Assembly (NCBI GenBank): GCA_903924205.1
Contig: CAIYAP010000004.1
Location: 124,001-188,000, forward strand
Length of the DNA stretch: 64,000 nucleotides
Source: an uncultured Actinomycetes bacterium
Lineage (GTDB): Bacteria; Actinomycetota; Acidimicrobiia; Acidimicrobiales; RAAP-2
Direction: 5' to 3'
The position numbers and the translations under genes were made by a program. How positions within the stretch are numbered: the first letter of the stretch is position 1; every line of letters begins with the position of its first letter. Shown piece by piece: positions 51,904-59,239 of this stretch. The notes below the pieces were generated by a model that saw only the letters and a program-made list of their open reading frames with translations, ran no database searches and was not told where the DNA came from.

Positions 51904-52807
51904 TGTTGCGCTCTCCCACCCAGAAGCCGAGAAGTGCCAAGACACCGACACCAATGGCTAGTCCAATAAATCCTTCGGCGACCGGACCGAGTCCTCCCAA
52001 GCCCAGACCACCATCATTTTGAGGGTGGGAGATGGGACCGGAGACGTAGGCCACGATGTCGCGGACCTGAGCGTCGCTCAAGTTGCCGGTGAACATCGGC
52101 ATGTTGCCCGGGCCCGTACGGATTGCCTCAACAACTTGGTTCTTCGGAATCTTGTGCAAGCTCGGCGCATACGTGCCGTCTGCCAAGGCATCGCCACCAC
52201 CGGTGATGGTGTGGCAAGCCGCACAGTTCAGTGCGAACAAGGCGGCGCCATTGGAGATGCTCGCGTTTGACAAGTTCACCTGCGGAACGAGCGGGTAGCC
52301 CGCCTGCAGCGAGTTCACCCATGCCGCGATGGCCAGCGCGTCGGCGTGAGAAAACACGGACTTGGCGCGCACGGCCTGCACAGTGGTCGGGTTAGCGGCC
52401 GGCATGCGACCGGACTCAATCCAAAAGTCCACAACTGCCGGTCCGAGGCCCACCAAGTTCGGGTACGCGCCTGGCGTACCCGCATAGGGAACACCGTTGG
52501 CAGCTTCGCCGTGACACGAGGAGCAGTTCTGCATGTACAGCGCCTTGCCCAAGTGCTCGAGCTGGGCCTGGGACACACCGAGCAATTGCGCGGGGGTCTG
52601 GTACGAGATCGACGACGAACCGTACTTAATGATTTGACCGGAGGAGTCGGTGACGACGCCAGAGTTCGGCGCACCTGAGTCCGGACGCGCCGTGGTCAAA
52701 CCATTATTGGGGTTGGGCTTAGAAGCCGAGGCCGTGCCGACATAGGCGGAGGCGGTGCCCAAGAACGCAACCGCGGTGGCGGCCAAAAGACGGGGAAAAT
52801 TCTTCAT
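51896..52807 (-). CDS. qcrC: Diheme cytochrome c subunit of the bc complex
   Basis: The protein has 303 residues from ATG 52807. A signal peptide (LLAATAVAFLGTASAYVGTA) leads to two class I cytochrome c domains with CSSCH near residue 95 and CAACH near 200. A C-terminal helix (FIGLAIGVGVLALLGFWVG) anchors the protein. The two hemes replace a soluble cytochrome c and pass electrons directly to CtaC in a bc-aa3 supercomplex. Five bases after ctaE. Confidence 0.96.
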   Translation of the reverse strand: MKNFPRLLAATAVAFLGTASAYVGTASASKPNPNNGLTTARPDSGAPNSGVVTDSSGQIIKYGSSSISYQTPAQLLGVSQAQLEHLGKALYMQNCSSCHGEAANGVPYAGTPGAYPNLVGLGPAVVDFWIESGRMPAANPTTVQAVRAKSVFSHADALAIAAWVNSLQAGYPLVPQVNLSNASISNGAALFALNCAACHTITGGGDALADGTYAPSLHKIPKNQVVEAIRTGPGNMPMFTGNLSDAQVRDIVAYVSGPISHPQNDGGLGLGGLGPVAEGFIGLAIGVGVLALLGFWVGERNNG

Positions 52808-52812
52808 ATGTC

Positions 52813-53451
52813 CTACTTGAGAAGGAAGAGGGCCGAGTACAGACCGACCCACACGACATCAACGAAGTGCCAGTAGTAACTGACACCTTGGAAGGCGGCG
52901 AGCTCGCCGGGGTCGCCCGTGCGGCCCTTCATGCGGAAAAGCAAGAAGCCCATGGCCACCAGACCGAGTACCACGTGCAGACCGTGAAGTCCGGTGGAAA
53001 TGTAGAAAATGGAACCAAAGGCGTTGGTGTGCCAACGAGTCTCCATGTGAATCCACTCGTACATCTGGTTGAGTACGAAGACGGCACCCATGGCGATGGT
53101 CCACCAGATCCAGCGACGCGCCTCGACGCGACGATTGTGCTCTTCGAGCCACACCGCGTACTGCATGGTGAAAGACGACGCGACGAGGATGATCGTGAAG
53201 ATGCCCGCCTGCAGAGTGTCTAGTTTGGTACCCGTGGGCGGCCATACGCCCAGGTTGGCTCGGATGGTAAATAGCGCGGCGAAGAGGCCGGAGAAGAACA
53301 TCAGCTCGGAACCGAGCCAAATCATCACGCCAATCGCCAACATCGGCGGTCGGTCGTGAACAATCTTTTCCTGCTTCGCCAGGCTCGGGAGGGAAGATGC
53401 CTGACTCACGGCTTCTATTTTTATCGCTTTTTCGTTCACGTCAGACACCAT
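52813..53451 (-). CDS. ctaE: Cytochrome c oxidase subunit III
   Basis: This 212-residue protein has five membrane helices. MIWLGSELMFFSGLFAALFTIR and YISTGLHGLHVVLGLVAM are subunit III signatures, and YYWHFVDVVWVGLYSALFL is its C-terminal helix. It stabilises subunit I and may guide oxygen. As in mycobacteria it sits just before qcrC, apart from ctaC and ctaD. Confidence 0.95.
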   Translation of the reverse strand: MVSDVNEKAIKIEAVSQASSLPSLAKQEKIVHDRPPMLAIGVMIWLGSELMFFSGLFAALFTIRANLGVWPPTGTKLDTLQAGIFTIILVASSFTMQYAVWLEEHNRRVEARRWIWWTIAMGAVFVLNQMYEWIHMETRWHTNAFGSIFYISTGLHGLHVVLGLVAMGFLLFRMKGRTGDPGELAAFQGVSYYWHFVDVVWVGLYSALFLLK

Positions 53452-53458
53452 CTCTCAA

Positions 53459-55753
53459 TTAGGCCGGAATTGTCGGTGGAAGGGGCTCGCGATGCACGAG
53501 CGTCAGTCGCTTGGTCGGACGGGTCATCGCCACATACAAGGTCCGAAGTCCGCGTGACGTGAGTTCGCCCGAACCGCCACGGCGGGCAATTTCACGCGGC
53601 TCGATGACCACAACCCCGTCGAATTCCAGACCGTTCGAGCCTTCGGCGGCCACGACCGCCAAGGGGGCCGAGAGGGCATCGCCACCGGAGGTGGAGGCAT
53701 TCAGGGCCACGAGACCCGCCGCCGTGAGGAGGTCACACATCTCCCCCACGCGAGAGGCAGTCACGACGACCGCAATGCGACCGGGCGCAACTTGCTCGGT
53801 CATCTGACGAACTTCATCCACGACGGCCTCGGCAAAATTCGCGGCGGCGGCACGGACCACGGGTGCGTAACCGACTTCGCGGACCGGTTGCGGCGGCTCG
53901 AGGTCGGGCGTCGCGGCGCGCAAGGTGGGCGCGGCAAAGTCGAGCACTTCACGCGGGGTGCGATAGCTGACGCTGAGGTCAACGCGCATTACCGCACGAC
54001 GAGGCTCCAGGACTTCAATCACGGTGTCCCACGAGGCAGATGAGGCGGCCGTGGTGGCTTGGCCCATGTCGCCAACAATGGTCATGGAGCCCGAAAGGTC
54101 GCGGCGCTTCACGACGCGCAACTGCATGGGTGAGAGATCTTGCGCCTCGTCGATGACGATGTGGCCGTATGTCTGAAACTCCGCTTCGTCACGATCGAGA
54201 TACATCGTGGGCGCCAAACGTGTGGCTTCTCGTACCGCGGCCGCGCGCACATCCGGCGCGTACGCGTCGAGGTCCAGTCCGTCGAGAACATTCTCGCCAC
54301 GTGCCACCGCACGGGGACGGCGACGCGGTCCGAGCACCACGCGTGCCTCGTCAATTAATGCCGCGTCGGCGTCGGTCCAGCGCACATCATCAAGATCGCC
54401 ACTGCGTTCTCGCACCAAGAGGGCGCACTCGTCTTCCGTCAAAATGCCCGCACCAGCGGCGCGAATGAGTGCCGGCGCACCAAAGAGGTCGTGGAGCAAT
54501 TCTTGTCCTGACAAGCGGGGCCACATACGCGCCATGGCCGCCTTGAACTCGGGAGTGCGACGGATACGGTCGTCAATGTCGTCCGCGGCTCCATCTTCAT
54601 CGTGTTGCTCGAGGCGATAGCGAGCGCGATAATCAGCGGCCAATTTGCTGGCGAGTTCACGACCCAGCGCACTTCGACGCGAGTTGTGGTTTCCCGGACG
54701 GCGCCGAGCGCGCTCCACCGCCTCCTCGCTCATGGCCACTGTCAAGGTCACGTTGCCACGGCCGAAGGAGATGGCCACGTCCTGGCGAAGGGCGCGTTGG
54801 CGAGTTCGCACCGCTCGCGTGATCACGCGGGCCATGCGCAGGTCACCCTTGATCGCCGCAATCTCGTCGGCCTCGACTCCGCGAACCGGGACATTCACGA
54901 TCAGCTGCGAAATCGTCGACAGCGTGACCCCAGACTCACCGAGGGATGGCAAGACGTTTTCGATGTAGTTGAGAAAGAGGGGGTTCGGGCCGACGACTAA
55001 CACGCCTTGGCGCTCCAAGGTGACGCGGTGAGTGAAGAGGAGATAGGCCGAGCGGTGCAGCGCCACGGCAGTCTTGCCGGTTCCTGGGCCCCCCTGCACG
55101 ATCAAGATGCCCGGAAGTGGTGAGCGGATAATCAGGTCCTGCTCACCTTGGATGGTGGCAACGATGTCGCCCATGCGGCCGGTGCGCGCGCGCCCTAACG
55201 CGGCGAGGAGAGCACCCGCACCACCCAGAGCGAGACCGCCATCGAGGAGGCCGTCCGCGGTCAGGTCAGCGGCATCTCCCTCCGAGAGAGAAATGTTGCC
55301 GTCGCTGTCGGCGAAGTATTCGTCTTCTACCGACTGGACGGAGTTGTTCACGATCGAAATATGGCGTCGACGTGCCAGACCCAAAGGTTCGACACCAGTG
55401 GCTCGGTAAAAGCCTTCGGCAATAGGCGCTCGCCAATCGACCACGAGAGGTTCGAGCTCTTCGTCGGTCACCGCCAAACGCCCCACGTGGTAGCTCGCAC
55501 CCGACTCCGGACCGCCCTGGCCATAGTCAATACGACCGAAAAAGAGTGGGGCATCGCCAATGGCGAGCTGGTCAAGGCGCTGCAACGCCGTGTTCATCAC
55601 CACGTCGCGTTGCACGAGATCGCCGGCTTCGTTCATGTGTGCCACGGCAGCCTGGTCGCGTAGGTAACGCGCTTCGTCTCGCATGTGGTCAAGAGCCGCG
55701 AGGGCTCGCGCCAGGAAGGCTTGTTCCTCGGCAATGTCGCGTTCGTGCATCAC
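53459..55753 (-). CDS. helD: HelD-type superfamily I helicase
   Basis: The protein has 764 residues. A long N-terminal coiled coil (about 5-60) is followed by LVVDWRAPIAEGFYRA, typical of HelD. GGPGTGKTAVALHRSAYLL is the Walker A, HIVIDEAQDLSPMQLRVVKR the Walker B/motif II, and LYVAMTRPTKRLTLVH the C-terminal motif VI. Known HelD proteins bind RNA polymerase and free it from stalled DNA, and some actinobacterial members confer rifampicin tolerance. Seven bases before ctaE on the same strand, divergent from hemE. Confidence 0.93.
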   Translation of the reverse strand: MMHERDIAEEQAFLARALAALDHMRDEARYLRDQAAVAHMNEAGDLVQRDVVMNTALQRLDQLAIGDAPLFFGRIDYGQGGPESGASYHVGRLAVTDEELEPLVVDWRAPIAEGFYRATGVEPLGLARRRHISIVNNSVQSVEDEYFADSDGNISLSEGDAADLTADGLLDGGLALGGAGALLAALGRARTGRMGDIVATIQGEQDLIIRSPLPGILIVQGGPGTGKTAVALHRSAYLLFTHRVTLERQGVLVVGPNPLFLNYIENVLPSLGESGVTLSTISQLIVNVPVRGVEADEIAAIKGDLRMARVITRAVRTRQRALRQDVAISFGRGNVTLTVAMSEEAVERARRRPGNHNSRRSALGRELASKLAADYRARYRLEQHDEDGAADDIDDRIRRTPEFKAAMARMWPRLSGQELLHDLFGAPALIRAAGAGILTEDECALLVRERSGDLDDVRWTDADAALIDEARVVLGPRRRPRAVARGENVLDGLDLDAYAPDVRAAAVREATRLAPTMYLDRDEAEFQTYGHIVIDEAQDLSPMQLRVVKRRDLSGSMTIVGDMGQATTAASSASWDTVIEVLEPRRAVMRVDLSVSYRTPREVLDFAAPTLRAATPDLEPPQPVREVGYAPVVRAAAANFAEAVVDEVRQMTEQVAPGRIAVVVTASRVGEMCDLLTAAGLVALNASTSGGDALSAPLAVVAAEGSNGLEFDGVVVIEPREIARRGGSGELTSRGLRTLYVAMTRPTKRLTLVHREPLPPTIPA

Positions 55754-55854
55754 GGCGACCTTTCGTCAGCGGACGAGCCAGTTTAGGTCACTTCCGCATG
55801 GTCGCCGATGGCCCATCGCGCCCTACCATGGAACCCAGAACAAAGGGGTATCTC

Positions 55855-56892
55855 GTGGCCGAACCAGTCTTCTTACGTGCCTGTCGAGGCGAGAGTGTCG
55901 AGCACGTCCCGGTGTGGTTCATGCGCCAGGCGGGGCGCTCACTCCCGGAATATCGCGCCCTGCGTGGCACGGGGTCCATTTTGGACGCCCTGGCCGATCC
56001 CGACTTGGCCTGCGAAGTGACTCTGCAGCCGGTGCGGCGATACGGCGTCGACGCCGCCATCTTGTTCTCGGACATCGTGGTGCCCGCCCACTCAGTGGGA
56101 TTTGGCGTTGATGTCGTGCCCGGTCGTGGCCCAGTCATCGCCGAGCCCTTCCGCTCCGCGGCCGACCTGGAGCGACTTCGCGAGCTCACGCTGGAGGACG
56201 TTCGACACGTCACCGACACCGTGGACAAGGTCATCGTCGCCTTGGCCGAGACCAACACCCCGCTGATTGGCTTCGCCGGTGCCCCCTTCACGGTGGCGAG
56301 CTACCTCGTCGAGGGCGCCCCCACGCGCACCTTCGGCATCATCAAAGGCCTCATGCACAGCGACCCGGTTCTCTACCACTCGTTGATGGACCGCCTCGTG
56401 CAGATGACGATTACCTTTCTCCGCGCCCAGGTTGACCACGGTGCTCGCGCACTGCAACTCTTTGACTCGTGGGCTGGTTCACTCACGCGCGACGAATACG
56501 TCCGCTTCGCCCTCCCCGCCACTCAGCAAGTCTTGGCCGGTATTGCCGACCTCGACGTCCCCACCATCTTGTTCGGCGTCGGCACTGGCGAAATCCTCGA
56601 TCTCATGGCGACGGCCGGCACCGACGTGATGGGCATTGACTGGCACGTCGACCTCGATGACGGTCGCCGTCGCGTGGGTGGCCGCCCGGTGCAGGGCAAC
56701 CTCGACCCCGCTCGCTGTCTCAACGGCGCCGACCTCGCCATCACCGCCACTCGCGACGTGCTGGCCAAGGCCGGCACGCAGCCGGGCCACATTTTCAATC
56801 TGGGTCACGGCGTGTTACCCGAGACTGATCCCGACGTCCTTACCCAGGTCGTTCGCGTCGTCCACGAAGAAGGAAAGGCTGGTGTGCGATGA
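55855..56892 (+). CDS. hemE: Uroporphyrinogen decarboxylase
   Basis: The protein has 345 residues. GTG 55855 is preferred over ATG 55828 because AAAGGGG lies just before it and the length then fits the family. VWFMRQAGRSLPEYRALRG is the N-terminal active-site motif. DAAILFSDIVVPAHSVG and GFAGAPFTVASYL are also conserved. It turns uroporphyrinogen III into coproporphyrinogen III. It overlaps hemH by four bases. Confidence 0.97.
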   Translation: MAEPVFLRACRGESVEHVPVWFMRQAGRSLPEYRALRGTGSILDALADPDLACEVTLQPVRRYGVDAAILFSDIVVPAHSVGFGVDVVPGRGPVIAEPFRSAADLERLRELTLEDVRHVTDTVDKVIVALAETNTPLIGFAGAPFTVASYLVEGAPTRTFGIIKGLMHSDPVLYHSLMDRLVQMTITFLRAQVDHGARALQLFDSWAGSLTRDEYVRFALPATQQVLAGIADLDVPTILFGVGTGEILDLMATAGTDVMGIDWHVDLDDGRRRVGGRPVQGNLDPARCLNGADLAITATRDVLAKAGTQPGHIFNLGHGVLPETDPDVLTQVVRVVHEEGKAGVR

Positions 56893-57800
56893 GCGCCATT
56901 GGTGTATTGATTATGGCGTACGGCACCCCGAGGTCCCCCGAGGGCATCGGTCCGTACTACACCCGAATTCGTCACGGCCGCCCGCCGACGGACGAACTTC
57001 TGGCCGACCTTACGCGTCGCTACAGCGCCATCGGTGGTCTGTCACCTTTGAATGAAGTGACCGATGCCCAAGTCGATGGCATCACGACCGCCCTGAACGA
57101 GTTGGACCCTGGCACGTACCTGGTCGCCTTCGGCTCGAAGTACGAAGCACCCTTCATCGAAGATGCCGCCGTCACCTTGCGCGAGGCGGGTTGCACGACG
57201 GTCGTCTGCGTCGCCCTCGCGCCGCACTCCGCCTCCATGTCGACGGGTCAATACATGTCGCGCGCTATCGCCGCTCTCGGCGAGGGTGTCGAGGCGTCGA
57301 TCATTGAGTCCTGGTGGGAAGAGCCCGGATTCTTGAACCTCGTGGCCGGCCGCGTACGTGAGGCGTTGGCACAGATCCCAACTGAGCGTCACGCCACCAC
57401 GCGCGTTATCTTCTCGGCGCACTCCTTGCCGGAAAAGATTTTGGCCCTGGGTGACAATTATCCCGACCAGCTCCTCGAGAGCGCGCGTCTCGTTGCCGAA
57501 CTCGCCGACGTTCCTTCCTGGATGATTGCGTGGCAGTCAGCCGGTCGTACCGCTGACCCCTGGATCGGTCCGGACATCTTGGAGGTGCTGCGCACCTTGC
57601 CCGCTGAGGGCATAACGGACATCGTGTCGTGCCCCATTGGCTTCGTCGCCGACCATCTTGAAGTTCTGTTCGATATCGACGTTGAGGCCCTCACCACCGC
57701 CACCGAGTGCGGCATGAACCTCGTACGTACGCGGTCACTGAACGCCGATCCTGAACTGTGCCGAGTCTTGGCGCATCGCGTGGCGACCACCGCGTCATGA
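56889..57800 (+). CDS. hemH: Ferrochelatase (coproporphyrin type)
   Basis: The protein has 303 residues. VLIMAYGTPRSPEGIGPYYT, RYSAIGGLSPLNEVT and VIFSAHSLPEKI (with the metal-binding His) are ferrochelatase signatures, and the final Glu site is in CPIGFVADHLEVLFDID. In actinobacteria this enzyme inserts iron into coproporphyrin III rather than protoporphyrin. The gene order with hemE and hemY fits that route, although hemQ is not in the window. Confidence 0.95.
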   Translation: MSAIGVLIMAYGTPRSPEGIGPYYTRIRHGRPPTDELLADLTRRYSAIGGLSPLNEVTDAQVDGITTALNELDPGTYLVAFGSKYEAPFIEDAAVTLREAGCTTVVCVALAPHSASMSTGQYMSRAIAALGEGVEASIIESWWEEPGFLNLVAGRVREALAQIPTERHATTRVIFSAHSLPEKILALGDNYPDQLLESARLVAELADVPSWMIAWQSAGRTADPWIGPDILEVLRTLPAEGITDIVSCPIGFVADHLEVLFDIDVEALTTATECGMNLVRTRSLNADPELCRVLAHRVATTAS

Positions 57801-59203
57801 CCACGTCGGTCGTCATCGTGGGCGGCGGCATCGCCGCGGCGGCGGCGGCCTTCGAGCTCACCACGTCACATCGAGATGACCTACGTATCGACGTCATCAC
57901 CGGACCGTCACTCGGCGGCGCATTGCAGTCAACCTCCGTGGACGATCGTCACTTCGACCTCGGTGCGGATGGCTTCTTGGCCAAGCGCCCCGAAGCACGA
58001 GATTTCATTTGCGATCTCGGCCTCGGGAATGAGTTAGTCGACATTGCGGCGTCGGGCGCCTGGATTTACCTCGACGGACAGCTGAATGCGATTCCCACCG
58101 GGATGGTGCTGGGCGTACCCACCTCGCTCGCGCAACTGCGAGCCGTACCCGCGCTATCTCGGGCGGCGATGCGCGAAGCCTGGCGTGATCGTTTCCTGCC
58201 TCGCCGCCTCTCACTTCCCGACGGCGACGTGGCCATCGGTCAGATTTTGCGGCACAAGTTCGGTGATCACCTGACTCACGAACTTATTGAGCCCATGCTG
58301 GGGGGGATTCATGCCGGCCGCGTCGATGAACTAAGTGCCGCCACCGTGTTCCCGCAACTCCTAACGGCAGCGCGCGCCGGCGGCTCCTTGATGGCGGCCA
58401 TCGCTCCCCCGGCGACACCGGCATCACCGGGTCCCGCGTTCCAAACTCTCCGCGGCACCATGGGGTCACTCGCACCACGAGCGTTCGAGATTCTCGAAGG
58501 TCGTGGCGTTAGCGTTCGCCGTGGAGTCATCGCCACCAAGGTGCGGCGAACGACGGCCGCCACTCGCCCTTTCGAAGTGGACACCGAGGAGACCGCCACT
58601 CCCGCCGATGCGGTCGTGGTGGCCCTGGGACCTCGCCCTCTCGGGCAGGTCGCCGGTCATCTTCACCCCCACGTGGCGCGCTTAGCCGACACTCCGAGTG
58701 CCTCGGTGGCCATGGTGACCTTCATCGTGCCGGCGGCCGACGTCAACCTTCCCGAGTCCGGCACGGGCGTGCTCATCCCCCTCCTCACCCCTCATCGCGA
58801 GTCGAGGGATTCCTTCATCTCCACGGCGGTGACTTTCCTCGACCGCAAGTGGCCCCATGTGGCTCGCCCGCACAGCTTGCTGGTGCGGGTGCACTGTGGT
58901 CGCATCGACGACAGTCGCATCGCGGGGTTGAGCGATGACGAACTCACCCGACGAGTCGAGAGTGAGATGGCACAGCTCTTCGGTGCATGGCCCCGGGGCA
59001 GCGCGGTGACGGTCCAGCGCTGGACCGACGCGTTACCGCAATATCGAGTGGGGCACGGCGATCTCGTGGCGGCGGCACGCGCGGCCGTTCAGCCGGAGGG
59101 TATTTTTCTCGCCGGCATGCTGTACGACGGGGTGGGCATTCCCGCATCCATTGGCTCGGGACGACGGGCGGCCCGCGAGTTACTTGCCCGCCTGCCGCAG
59201 TAG
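57797..59203 (+). CDS. hemY: Coproporphyrinogen/protoporphyrinogen oxidase
   Basis: The protein has 468 residues from ATG 57797, overlapping hemH by four bases; the longer frame only repeats hemH coding sequence. SVVIVGGGIAAAAAAFEL binds FAD. GADGFLAKRPEARDFICDLGLG, FLPRRLSLPDGD and GMLYDGVGIPASIGSGRRAA are HemY signatures. It oxidises the porphyrinogen macrocycle, most likely coproporphyrinogen III here. Confidence 0.93.
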   Translation: MTTSVVIVGGGIAAAAAAFELTTSHRDDLRIDVITGPSLGGALQSTSVDDRHFDLGADGFLAKRPEARDFICDLGLGNELVDIAASGAWIYLDGQLNAIPTGMVLGVPTSLAQLRAVPALSRAAMREAWRDRFLPRRLSLPDGDVAIGQILRHKFGDHLTHELIEPMLGGIHAGRVDELSAATVFPQLLTAARAGGSLMAAIAPPATPASPGPAFQTLRGTMGSLAPRAFEILEGRGVSVRRGVIATKVRRTTAATRPFEVDTEETATPADAVVVALGPRPLGQVAGHLHPHVARLADTPSASVAMVTFIVPAADVNLPESGTGVLIPLLTPHRESRDSFISTAVTFLDRKWPHVARPHSLLVRVHCGRIDDSRIAGLSDDELTRRVESEMAQLFGAWPRGSAVTVQRWTDALPQYRVGHGDLVAAARAAVQPEGIFLAGMLYDGVGIPASIGSGRRAARELLARLPQ

Positions 59204-59239
59204 CGTTTTCCTCGCCGAGCGACCTGCGAGACTGTCGAC

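Noticed and set aside
53459-55753. HelD-like helicase as part of a defence system
   Set aside because: The LVVDWRAPIAEGFYRA block and length fit RNA-polymerase-associated HelD. No nuclease or other defence gene lies next to it.
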